Source: Actinomycetes bacterium
GTDB lineage: Bacteria > Actinomycetota > Acidimicrobiia > Acidimicrobiales > Ilumatobacteraceae
Assembly: GCA_025351965.1 (NCBI GenBank)
Contig: JANXUX010000274.1
Span: 1 to 36,553, forward strand
Length of the DNA: 36,553 nucleotides
Reading direction: 5' to 3'
Position numbers and translations under genes: made by a program. Of the stretch, positions 8,753 to 17,226 are shown piece by piece; the stretch's first letter is position 1; the number at the start of each line of letters is the position of its first letter. The notes beneath the pieces are model-generated. The model had not been told where the DNA came from. It worked only from the letters and a program-made list of their open reading frames with translations, and made no database searches.

Positions 8753-9090
8753 ACCCTCAAGGAGGCCCGAGAACGGCTCGAGCATCACAGAGCAGGCGAT
8801 ACTCAATTTTCAGCAACGGCAGTACTCAGTCGCAGCACCCGAGGCACATTTCGTCCCGTCGTGTTGCCCGACAACCGGGATCGTCGCGATCGACGACTAC
8901 ACCCCGAGCACCGTGTGGCCGCTCCACCAGGACAAGGTCCGCGACCAATCAGAGATCCACTTGCTCGAGGACACCGACTCTCCACGACCGAGATCGCCGT
9001 CACACCAGATGTCATGGATCGTCGATTGCCGCTCCACGGACCTCGCGATGACCTAGCGAGGATGTTCACGTGGTGTGAGCTGGTCTTTTG

Positions 9091-9167
9091 TGGCGCCCCC
9101 GGCAGGATTCGAACCTGCGACCGTCGGATTAGAAGTCCGGTGCTCTATCCAGCTGAGCTACAAGGGC
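9091..9167 (-). tRNA. tRNA-Arg (anticodon TCT), CCA encoded
   Basis: Reverse complement GCCCTTGTAGCTCAGCTGGATAGAGCACCGGACTTCTAATCCGACGGTCGCAGGTTCGAATCCTGCCGGGGGCGCCA; cloverleaf with GTTCGAATC T-loop and CTTCTAA anticodon loop. Confidence 0.95.
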
Positions 9168-9288
9168 ATGTGGCGGCTCAAGTCTGGCAGTTGGGCCAGG
9201 TATTTGCGCGCAGTGAGCACGTCGTGGATGACTCGCGCACCCCTTCGTCAGGATGTCTCCATCGGCATACGAACGACAGGGGAACCCG

Positions 9289-9735
9289 ATGAAGGTACTG
9301 GTAGCGACTCACATCACCCAAGGCAATGAGATGGGCGACTATTGCTGGGCGGTCGACGGCGAACTCGTCACACCGCTCGGCTTGGTCTGTGGCAACAGTC
9401 GGTGTGGCTGCGAGCGCGGCTTTCCCAGTCTCGCCAGCTCCAGCGCGACGACAACTGCGATGGTCGTCGATCTCGCCCACATCGGCCGCGCCGAACTGGA
9501 AACCGCAGTACACGCTTCGCTGCAGCGCGGCGGTTGGCTGACCGACGGGGTCGGCTCAGACGATCTCGATGATGAATTCGATGACGAATTCGATGACGAG
9601 GACGATCTGACTGACGAGGAGTTCATCGCTGCCCACGTCGACGCGATCATCAAATCGGCGGGCAGCTTCGCGATCGGCTCGATCCTGTGCCGATCGAAGG
9701 ACAGCGTCTTCGCTCGCCAGTCCATCGCGGCCTGA
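9289..9735 (+). CDS. Conserved actinobacterial hypothetical protein with an acidic DDEFDDEFDDEDD repeat
   Basis: MKVLVATHITQGNEMGDYCWAVDGELVTPLGLVCGNSRCGCERGFPSLASSSATTTAMVVDL; resembles a small actinobacterial protein family that I cannot name with certainty. Confidence 0.75.
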   Translation: MKVLVATHITQGNEMGDYCWAVDGELVTPLGLVCGNSRCGCERGFPSLASSSATTTAMVVDLAHIGRAELETAVHASLQRGGWLTDGVGSDDLDDEFDDEFDDEDDLTDEEFIAAHVDAIIKSAGSFAIGSILCRSKDSVFARQSIAA

Positions 9736-9747
9736 GCGTGACGCTGC

Positions 9748-10998
9748 TCACACACCGTCGCGGAGGTGGCGGCGCACGAAGTCGAGCGCCGTGATCACGC
9801 TCATCTGGCGCATCTGTTCACGTTGACCCGGCATCCGGACCGTCGTCGTGATGACCTCGTCGCCGATGGCGAGGCCGATACACAGAGTGCCGACCGGCAT
9901 GCCGTCCTGCTCGGTCGGACCGGCCACGCCCGTGAGCGCGAGCGCGACGTCACTGCCCAACACCCGGCGAGCACCACGGGCCATCTCTGCCGCCGCGGAT
10001 TCACTGACGACGGGACCGCGGGTCACACCCAGCAGCTCGAACTTGACCTCGCTCGCATAGGAGACGATGCTGCCGCGCAATACGTCGCTGGCACCGGGGA
10101 TCGCTGTCAAACGCCCAGCCACGAGTCCACCGGTGACGGACTCGGCGAGTCCGAGCGTCAGCCCGCGAGCGCGCAGCATCTCCAGCACGACCGATTCCAT
10201 CGTGTCGTCGTCGAACCCGAACACGTGCTGGCCAACGATCTCCTCGACGCGGCCGGACCAGTGATCGAGCAGCGCCGTGACCGCCTCCTTCGTGGGTGCC
10301 TTGGCGGTCAAGCGCACCTTGAGACCTTCCCAGCCGCTGGCCAGGAAAGCGAGCGTCGGGTTACCGACCTGGTCGAGTTCGGCGATGATCGGATCGAGCG
10401 TCTCATTGAGGCCGCTCTCGCTGTCACCCCATGTCCGCAACGTACGACTGGCGATGACCGCGACCTCGCCGCTGCGCTGGTGGAGGTCGGGCAGGATCGC
10501 CCGCTCGACCATCTCCTTCATCTCGTGCGGTACGCCTGGAACGGCGTACAGGATCTTCTCGACGCCGTCGATCATCACCGGACAGATCAAGCCGGGAGCC
10601 GTGCCACGGGTCTGCACGATCACACTGGCGCCGGCCGGCACCTGAGCCTGGCGGAGGTTGTTGTCCGACATCGGTCGGTTGCGGGCCGCGAACATCTCAC
10701 GGATCCGGTCGGCGATGTCGTCGTGGGTCTCCAGCTCCACACCCATCACCAACGCAATCGCATCGCGGGTCAGGTCGTCGTGGGTCGGGCCGAGGCCTCC
10801 ACAGACGATGACCGCGTCGGCATCGGCCAGGGCCCGACGGAACGCGGACTCGACACGGCCGAGGTTGTCGCCGACCTTGATCTGCAGCAGCGAGTCGAAA
10901 CCGTGCGCAGCGAGCTGCTCACCGATCCAGCCGGAGTTCGTGTCGGTGATCTGACCGAGCAGCAGCTCGGTCCCGACGGCGACGACGTCAACTCGCAT
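9748..10998 (-). CDS. cinA: CinA family protein (competence/damage-inducible protein A; nicotinamide-nucleotide amidohydrolase)
   Basis: MRVDVVAVGTELLLGQITDTNSGWIGEQLAAHGFD, GGLGPTHDDLTRDA, C-terminal AESVTGGLVAGRLTAIPGASDVLRGSIVSY. Confidence 0.95.
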   Translation of the reverse strand: MRVDVVAVGTELLLGQITDTNSGWIGEQLAAHGFDSLLQIKVGDNLGRVESAFRRALADADAVIVCGGLGPTHDDLTRDAIALVMGVELETHDDIADRIREMFAARNRPMSDNNLRQAQVPAGASVIVQTRGTAPGLICPVMIDGVEKILYAVPGVPHEMKEMVERAILPDLHQRSGEVAVIASRTLRTWGDSESGLNETLDPIIAELDQVGNPTLAFLASGWEGLKVRLTAKAPTKEAVTALLDHWSGRVEEIVGQHVFGFDDDTMESVVLEMLRARGLTLGLAESVTGGLVAGRLTAIPGASDVLRGSIVSYASEVKFELLGVTRGPVVSESAAAEMARGARRVLGSDVALALTGVAGPTEQDGMPVGTLCIGLAIGDEVITTTVRMPGQREQMRQMSVITALDFVRRHLRDGV

Positions 10999-11560
10999 GG
11001 ACCATCCGTTCGACCTCGTTGTGACGATGGGCGCGCCACATGTACTGCCCGAAACTGATGATCGCGAGGACCACCGAGAGCCAGAGCAGGCCCTTCCACA
11101 GCCATGTCGCGTCGATCACGGTGAGCGGTGCGACGGCGAACGCCACCGAGAACTGCTGGGTGAGCGTCTTGACTTTGGCCACCTTGCTCGCGGGCACGCT
11201 GATGCCCTTGGCTCCGACGGCGACGCGGTAGAGGCTCATCGCCAGCTCGCGGGCGAAGATGATCGCGACCGGCAGCCACCAGAACACCTCGATGTCGATC
11301 AGCGTCATCATTGCGACCAGCACCAAGAACTTGTCGGCGAGCGGGTCGACGAACGCACCGAAGGTGGTGCTGCCGTGACGCCGGGCGAGGAAGCCGTCGA
11401 TACCGTCGCTCGCGCACAGGAAGAACCAGACAGTGACCGCCAGCCAGCTGCCGCGGCCATCGTCGGGAATCACCAGGAACATCACCGGGGCGATGAACAT
11501 CCTCGCGATCGTGACCAGGTTGGCCCAGGTCGCGACGGCGCTCGGATCGACCGGCATCAC
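10988..11560 (-). CDS. pgsA: CDP-diacylglycerol--glycerol-3-phosphate 3-phosphatidyltransferase
   Basis: CDP-alcohol phosphatidyltransferase motif DGIDGFLARRHGSTTFGAFVDPLADKFLV; overlaps cinA and rimO ends. Confidence 0.93.
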   Translation of the reverse strand: MMPVDPSAVATWANLVTIARMFIAPVMFLVIPDDGRGSWLAVTVWFFLCASDGIDGFLARRHGSTTFGAFVDPLADKFLVLVAMMTLIDIEVFWWLPVAIIFARELAMSLYRVAVGAKGISVPASKVAKVKTLTQQFSVAFAVAPLTVIDATWLWKGLLWLSVVLAIISFGQYMWRAHRHNEVERMVHAS

Positions 11561-12849
11561 TCCACCTCGGCTGCGCCGGCAGCGACAAGGTCGGGCCCGA
11601 GGGCGTTGACCACGGTGATGTCGTGGAACTCACCGACCGTCAGGTGGTCGGGGACGTGGATCACGCCGTCGATCTCCGGTGCTTCGTGGTGGCTGCGTCC
11701 GACGCCACGCTCGTCGACGAGCACGCGCAACGTCGCACCGATCAGCGAGTCGCGTCGGGCGGCGGTGATTGCGTCCTGCATCTCGCGCAGCTCGGCGAGC
11801 CGCTCGTGCATCAGGCCCTCCTCGACCGCACCGTCGAGGTTCATCGCGTACGTACCCTCTTCCGGGCTGTACGCGAAGAACCCGCACCAGTCGAGCTGCG
11901 CCGACTCGACGAACGCGAGGAGTTGATCGTGATCCTCTTCGGTCTCGCCCGGATACCCGACGATGAAGTTGCTGCGGAACGCGGCCATCGGCTCTCGGGC
12001 GCGGATGTCCTCGATCCGTCGCAGGAACCGTCCGCCGTCACCCCAGCGACGCATTCGCCGCAGCAGTGGCTTACTGACGTGCTGCAGGGACAGGTCGAAG
12101 TACGGAACACCTGTCTCGCAGATCGCGTCGATCAGATCGTCGGAGAGATCACTCGGATACAGGTACAGCAGGCGCACCCAGTCGGTGACCGACGTGACGG
12201 CGCGGACCAAAGGCACGATGGAGCCGGCACCGAGCTCATCGGGGCGGTCCTTGCCGTAGCTGGCCAGGTCCTGGGCGATGAGCACGATCTCGCGGGCCTC
12301 CAGCTGCTCGACCTCGCCGAGGATCGAGCTGACGTCGCGGCTGCGCTGGGGCCCACGGAAGGACGGGATCGCACAGAAGCCGCACGAGCGGTCGCAGCCC
12401 TCGGCGATCTTCACATACGCCCACGGAGAGGTCGACTTCGGACGAGGGAGGTTGAGCAGATCGAGCGTCGGCACCGGAGCCGATCCGACCGGGATCAGTT
12501 TGCGCTTCGGCGTCGCGAGGACGTTCACGGACACGCCGAAGCCCGCAACCTGATCGACCTCCGGCAATGCCTCGGCCAGCTCGTCGCCGTAGCGCTCGGC
12601 CATGCAGCCGGTGACGACGAGCCGCGAGCCGTCGCGGCGCTGGTCCTCGAGGGCGAGGATGGTGTCGATCGACTCCTGGCGGGCCTCGCCGATGAACGCG
12701 CACGTGTTGACGACGACCAGGTCGGCGAGACTGGCGTCGTCGGTCGAGGTCATCCCGTCGGCGAGCAATGTGCCCATCAGCTTGTCGGAGTCGACCTGGT
12801 TCTTCGGGCAACCCAGGGTCTCGATGTAGAACCGTTTTGCCACGGCCAC
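11557..12849 (-). CDS. rimO: Ribosomal protein S12 methylthiotransferase (radical SAM)
   Basis: FYIETLGCPKNQVDSDKLMG; CDRSCGFCAIPSFRGPQRSR radical SAM motif; TRAM-like C-terminus. Confidence 0.95.
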   Translation of the reverse strand: MAVAKRFYIETLGCPKNQVDSDKLMGTLLADGMTSTDDASLADLVVVNTCAFIGEARQESIDTILALEDQRRDGSRLVVTGCMAERYGDELAEALPEVDQVAGFGVSVNVLATPKRKLIPVGSAPVPTLDLLNLPRPKSTSPWAYVKIAEGCDRSCGFCAIPSFRGPQRSRDVSSILGEVEQLEAREIVLIAQDLASYGKDRPDELGAGSIVPLVRAVTSVTDWVRLLYLYPSDLSDDLIDAICETGVPYFDLSLQHVSKPLLRRMRRWGDGGRFLRRIEDIRAREPMAAFRSNFIVGYPGETEEDHDQLLAFVESAQLDWCGFFAYSPEEGTYAMNLDGAVEEGLMHERLAELREMQDAITAARRDSLIGATLRVLVDERGVGRSHHEAPEIDGVIHVPDHLTVGEFHDITVVNALGPDLVAAGAAEVE

Positions 12850-12872
12850 CGAGCCTAGCGAGTGTCCCCGGA

Positions 12873-12908
12873 TGCCGGTCGGTTACCAACCGGTACCCGC
12901 GGCCGGCA
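12873..12908 (-). terminator. Possible stem-loop terminator downstream of the SMP-30 gene
   Basis: TGCCGG...CCGGCA outer arms around an inner CGGTT-ACC-AACCG hairpin just past the stop at 12926. Confidence 0.35.
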
Positions 12909-12925
12909 CCACGCGACCGACACGA

Positions 12926-13867
12926 TCACATCCAGTTCAGGCGCAGGCCACGGTGCGGCCAGCGCGCCTTGACCAGCTTGCCGGACCCGGACAACGTGAT
13001 GTATGCCGTGCGGTATTCGCCACTGCCGTCGTCGTCGCCGAAGCAGATGTTCGTCGTGAGTGGATCACCGGTCGGATGGTGCACGACGCTCGAGCCGTCG
13101 GCGGAGATCACGGTGATGCCGCCGTTGGACAGGGTGGCGACGCAGACATTGCCCTCACCGTCAACACCGAGGGAGTCCAGCAGTTGGTAGCCGACGAGGC
13201 CCGCCAGGCACAGGGTTGGATCGAGCGGGCCGGGCAAGTCGATCACTCCCGGGGCGGTGACGGTGCGCTGCATCACTCGACCGTTGTAGGTCTCGGCCCA
13301 GTAGACCCGGGTGCCGTCCGGTGACAGGCCGATGCCGTTGGGGGCCTCGACCGGGTAGACGACCTCGGTGATCGAGGAGCCGTCGGGCAGGGCGTAGTAG
13401 ATGCCGGTCAGGTCGGTGGTCCGATCGGCCTCGTTGCGCACGCCGTGGTCGGTGAACCACATCCCGCCGGCAGCATCGAACACGATGTCGTTCGGCGCAC
13501 GCAGCGGGTGGCCGTCGCACTCGGTGTAGAGGTCGGTCACCGTGCCCGAGGCGATGTCCACGCGTTGGATTCGGCCACCGATGTAGTGGCCTGGATCGAA
13601 GGGCCCGGGGAGTAACCACTCCCCCAGATCGACCGGCGTGAAGCAGCCGCCGTTGTTGCAGACGTACAGCGCTCCGTCGGGCCCGATCGCCAAGCCGTTC
13701 GGGCCGCCAGGGATCTCGGCGACGGTCTCCTTGGTCCCGTCGGGCAGGACCCGGGTGATCCGCGGACCGAACATCTCGACCAGGATCACCGATCCGTCGG
13801 GCATCGCAATCGGCCCCTCCGGGAAGCGCAGCCCCGATGTGACCTCGATCAGTTCCAACCCCGACAT
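12926..13867 (-). CDS. SMP-30/gluconolactonase/LRE family protein
   Basis: GLRFPEGPIAMPDGSVILVEMFGPRITRVLPDG...GPNGLAIGPDGALYVCNNGG...APNDIVFDAAGGMWFTDHG...PNGIGLSPDGTRVYWAET. Confidence 0.9.
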   Translation of the reverse strand: MSGLELIEVTSGLRFPEGPIAMPDGSVILVEMFGPRITRVLPDGTKETVAEIPGGPNGLAIGPDGALYVCNNGGCFTPVDLGEWLLPGPFDPGHYIGGRIQRVDIASGTVTDLYTECDGHPLRAPNDIVFDAAGGMWFTDHGVRNEADRTTDLTGIYYALPDGSSITEVVYPVEAPNGIGLSPDGTRVYWAETYNGRVMQRTVTAPGVIDLPGPLDPTLCLAGLVGYQLLDSLGVDGEGNVCVATLSNGGITVISADGSSVVHHPTGDPLTTNICFGDDDGSGEYRTAYITLSGSGKLVKARWPHRGLRLNWM

Positions 13868-13950
13868 GACAGACCCCCTGCGCTCGTTCCCCGCCGGAAC
13901 CGTACACGCAGGCCACCGCACACGAGGGTCGACGAGCCCCTCGTTCGCTC

Positions 13951-14026
13951 GTGACACACAATGTCTATGTCACGACATTCGCCAGAGTCCGCCGACGATA
14001 GTTGTGACGCAGAACGTCTCTGTCAC
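13951..14026. promoter_or_regulatory. Pair of 23-bp operator-like repeats upstream of the SMP-30 gene
   Basis: GTGACACACAATGTCTATGTCAC (13951-13973) and GTGACGCAGAACGTCTCTGTCAC (14004-14026); 19/23 identical, each with GTGAC...GTCAC ends, offset 53 bp. Confidence 0.6.
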
Positions 14027-14048
14027 GCGTCGCCCGCCCGTGACAAAC

Positions 14049-16610
14049 TCAGAGGCTGCTGCCGTCCTCGTCGCGCCACGGCTTCTCCTGGAGCAGCTCG
14101 AACTCCTCGACCGTCATCAGCACCGAGCGCGCCTTGGAGCCCTCACTCGGCCCGACGATGCCGCCCTGCTCGAGCAGATCCATGATCCGCCCGGCACGAG
14201 CGAAGCCGACCTTGAGCTTGCGCTGCAGCATGGATGTCGACCCGAGTTGGCTCCGCACGACCAGCTCCATCGCCTGCCGGGTCAACTCGTTGTCGTCCTC
14301 GTCGCCGGAGTTCGACGACGAGCTGGAACTACCGCCTCCGCCACCGCCGGGACCCGGGAACAGGCTGTTGCCGCTTCCTCCGCCCTCGTCGTCGCCCTCG
14401 ACCCCTGAAACGTAGGTGACCTCTGGTGACTGGCGGCGCCAATGGCCGACGATCTTACGGACCTCTTCCTCGCTGACGAAGGAGCCCTGGATGCGCTGGG
14501 CGACGTTGGAGCTGCCGGGCAGCAGGAGCATGTCGCCCTTGCCGACGAGCTTCTCGGCGCCGGGTTGGTCGAGGATGACGCGGCTGTCGGTGAGGCTGCT
14601 CACCGCGAACGCCATCCGGGCAGGGACGTTGGCCTTGATCACCCCGGTGATGACGTTCACGCTCGGTCGCTGGGTCGCGATGATCAGGTGGATGCCGACA
14701 GCGCGAGCCTTCTGGGCGATGCGGGTGATGCTCTCTTCGACGTCACGCGCCGCAACCATCATCAGGTCGTTCAACTCGTCGACGACGACGACGACGTACT
14801 CCATCCGCTTCGGCGGGTTCTCTGCCGACGGCATGAACTCCGCGTCGATGTCACCGAGCACAGGATCGGTCAGCTCGCCGCGATCGAATGCCGCGTTGTA
14901 CCCGCCGATGTCGCGGAATCCGACCTCGGACAGCACGTCGTAGCGACGGTCCATCTCCTTGCACGCCCACTGCAACGCGTTGGCTGCCTTTTTCGGGTTG
15001 GTGACCGGCTGGGTGAGCAGGTGCGGCAACTTGCTGTACTGGCCCATCTCGACCTGCTTAGGGTCGATCAGGATCAGCTTGACCTGGTCGGGTGTGGCCC
15101 GCATCAGCAGCGACGTGATGATGCAGTTGATGCCGCTGGACTTGCCCGCACCGGTCGCGCCGGCGATGAGCAGGTGCGGCGTGGTGGCCAGGTTGAGGAA
15201 CACCGACCGGCCGGCGATGTCCTTGCCGACTGCGACATCGAGCGGGTGGGTGGCCGTCTTGGCCTCGGTCGACGTCATGATGTCGCCGAGCGAGACGAGT
15301 TGGCGGGTGTGGTTCGGCACCTCGACGCCGATCGCCGATCGACCCGGGATGGGCGCCAGGATGCGCACGTCGATGGCGGCCATTGCGTAGGCGATGTCGC
15401 GATTGAGGCTGGTGACCCGGGCCACCTTCACACCGCTGCCTAGCTCGAGCTCGTATCGCGTCACCGTCGGGCCGACGGTCATCCCGACCAGCTTGACCTC
15501 GACACCGTGGGAGTTGAGCGAGTCGACGAGGGTCCGTCCGCGAGACTCGACCTCGGCTTTGTCGATGGTCTGGACACCCGAGCGAACCAGGAATGTGGGC
15601 GGCGGCAGGACCCACTGCCCCTTCCGCGCCCCCGGGCCGAGCGGCAGCTCGCCCTGTTCGACCACCGTGGCCAGCAGCGGATCAAGCGCCCCCATCGGAG
15701 CCGTCGACTTCTTGGCTCGCGGGGCTCTCGGCGCCGGGTTGTCGACCGCTTCGGCATCTGCGTCGTAGATCTGTGGCGCCGGCAAGCCGGAATCGACGTC
15801 GCGGGACCGCTCGCTGGTCAACGTCGACATGTCGCCAACGGCTCGTTTCGCAGCGCGCCCGACGGGGGCCACCATCGAGCCGGCCGAACCGAGCGAGCCG
15901 CGTGCCGCCGCATACAGCGACCGCACGCTCTGGTTGGAGATCAGCAGGATCCCGACGAATCCGATCGCGATCAGGAGCACGACGGCGCCGATGGTGCCGA
16001 TCAGCGAACTGATCGGGACCGCGATGATGGAGCCGAGGAACCCACCGGCGCGCTTCAAGGTGTCGTTGTTGCCCGTGACGCCCGCGCCGTGGCCCCGGGT
16101 GACGTGCAACAGTCCCAGCACGGCGAATGAGATCGCGCCCCAGCCGGCGATGAGCCGGAAGCGGTGACTGCTCTTGCCGGAGCGGATGAGCGCAACCCCG
16201 ATGAGGACGAGCACGACCGGGACGGCAAAGCGACCGAGCCCGGCGAGGAACCCGAGCACATTCGTCGCAAGCCTGCCGAGGATCCCGGCCAGCTTGAGAT
16301 AGATCGCCAACCCGACGAGCAGGCCACCGAAGATGAACGCGATCCCGATGAATTCGTGTTCGCGTCCGCTGACGGCGTCGCGCAGCTCGGCGCGGGCCTG
16401 ATCACCACGACGGGCCTGATCACCACGACGGGCCTGGTCCCCACGACGGAGCGGGCCGCTCGGGTCGGCGTCACGGGTCGCGACCGCCTTCGAACTGGAG
16501 ACCGCCTTCGGACCAGCGACCTTGGCGAGCGAGCGCGACGCGGCGACGCGCGGCGTCGGGGCCGTCTGCTTCGAGCGGGTGCTCCGGGGTTTCTCCCCCC
16601 ACGTTGCCAT
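14049..16610 (-). CDS. ftsK: FtsK/SpoIIIE family DNA translocase
   Basis: N-terminal TM segments, Walker A AGATGAGKSSGIN, VVVDELNDLM, ATQRPSVNVITG, C-terminal gamma domain TRQAMELVVRSQLGSTSMLQRKLKVGFARAGRIMDLLEQGGIVG. Confidence 0.97.
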   Translation of the reverse strand: MATWGEKPRSTRSKQTAPTPRVAASRSLAKVAGPKAVSSSKAVATRDADPSGPLRRGDQARRGDQARRGDQARAELRDAVSGREHEFIGIAFIFGGLLVGLAIYLKLAGILGRLATNVLGFLAGLGRFAVPVVLVLIGVALIRSGKSSHRFRLIAGWGAISFAVLGLLHVTRGHGAGVTGNNDTLKRAGGFLGSIIAVPISSLIGTIGAVVLLIAIGFVGILLISNQSVRSLYAAARGSLGSAGSMVAPVGRAAKRAVGDMSTLTSERSRDVDSGLPAPQIYDADAEAVDNPAPRAPRAKKSTAPMGALDPLLATVVEQGELPLGPGARKGQWVLPPPTFLVRSGVQTIDKAEVESRGRTLVDSLNSHGVEVKLVGMTVGPTVTRYELELGSGVKVARVTSLNRDIAYAMAAIDVRILAPIPGRSAIGVEVPNHTRQLVSLGDIMTSTEAKTATHPLDVAVGKDIAGRSVFLNLATTPHLLIAGATGAGKSSGINCIITSLLMRATPDQVKLILIDPKQVEMGQYSKLPHLLTQPVTNPKKAANALQWACKEMDRRYDVLSEVGFRDIGGYNAAFDRGELTDPVLGDIDAEFMPSAENPPKRMEYVVVVVDELNDLMMVAARDVEESITRIAQKARAVGIHLIIATQRPSVNVITGVIKANVPARMAFAVSSLTDSRVILDQPGAEKLVGKGDMLLLPGSSNVAQRIQGSFVSEEEVRKIVGHWRRQSPEVTYVSGVEGDDEGGGSGNSLFPGPGGGGGGSSSSSSNSGDEDDNELTRQAMELVVRSQLGSTSMLQRKLKVGFARAGRIMDLLEQGGIVGPSEGSKARSVLMTVEEFELLQEKPWRDEDGSSL
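16394..16447. repeat. Three 18-bp tandem repeats inside ftsK (encode ARRGDQ)
   Basis: GGGCCTGATCACCACGAC x2 plus GGGCCTGGTCCCCACGAC; translate as RRGDQARRGDQARRGDQA. Confidence 0.9.
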
Positions 16611-16652
16611 AGGTGATCAACGTACCAAGGGGGCGCGCGCCGACGGTGCCAA

Positions 16653-17222
16653 TCAGGATTCGGTCGGCGTGAGCTGGTCGGTTCCGAGCACGTTCCCGGT
16701 CGGTCCGACCGAGATCTGGAACTCCGTGCCGGTCGATGACCCGGCGGTGATGGCATAGCCGACGCCACCGCCGTCGGCGCCCGTCACCGAGAAGCGCAGA
16801 AACGTCGACGTCGGCAACTGCGACACGGTGAGAGCCATCACGCGGGTCTCGTCGAAGGTCATCTGCGATGCCGCGAACGTCGGCCCGCTGGCCGGGACGG
16901 CAACGGCAGGCGGTTCGAGGGTGCCGTCCGCGTCGTAGACGTACGCGACGGCCTTGGTCGCATCGTCGGTCGCAACGAACAGGTTGACCAGGGTCACGGT
17001 CGCGTTCACCTCGAAGTACTGCTGCGCGCCCCCGAGCTGGGCCTCCAGTGCCGCAACGGCTGGACGGATCTTGTCGAGCAACACCGGAGCAGCACCGGCC
17101 GGGATGGGTGCAGCCGTCGTCGTGACGGCATTCGAGCTCGACGATGGGTTGGAGCTGGAGCACCCGGCGACGGCGGCGACGGCGACGGCGGCGAAGCACA
17201 CCGCAACGACGGCCACCCTCAC
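16653..17222 (-). CDS. Predicted lipoprotein, function unknown
   Basis: MRVAVVAVCFAAVAVAAVAGCSSSNPSSSS signal peptide with lipobox VAGC; lies between ftsK and the RNase J gene. Confidence 0.75.
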   Translation of the reverse strand: MRVAVVAVCFAAVAVAAVAGCSSSNPSSSSNAVTTTAAPIPAGAAPVLLDKIRPAVAALEAQLGGAQQYFEVNATVTLVNLFVATDDATKAVAYVYDADGTLEPPAVAVPASGPTFAASQMTFDETRVMALTVSQLPTSTFLRFSVTGADGGGVGYAITAGSSTGTEFQISVGPTGNVLGTDQLTPTES

Positions 17223-17226
17223 CTGT

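Noticed and set aside
8712-9056. 114-aa plus ORF upstream of tRNA-Arg
   Set aside because: Overlaps the globin start, has no recognisable motif, and codon usage does not look coding.
9571-9609. GATGACGAATTC tandem units as a regulatory repeat
   Set aside because: In-frame coding repeat for DDEF; explained by the acidic segment of the protein.
9766-11058. 430-aa plus ORF opposite cinA/pgsA
   Set aside because: Antisense shadow ORF in GC-rich DNA; cinA and pgsA are clearly coding.
11623-12858. 411-aa plus ORF opposite rimO
   Set aside because: Antisense shadow; rimO carries the radical SAM motif in the opposite strand.
14442-15443. 333-aa plus ORF opposite ftsK
   Set aside because: Asp/Arg/His-rich antisense shadow of a well-supported translocase.
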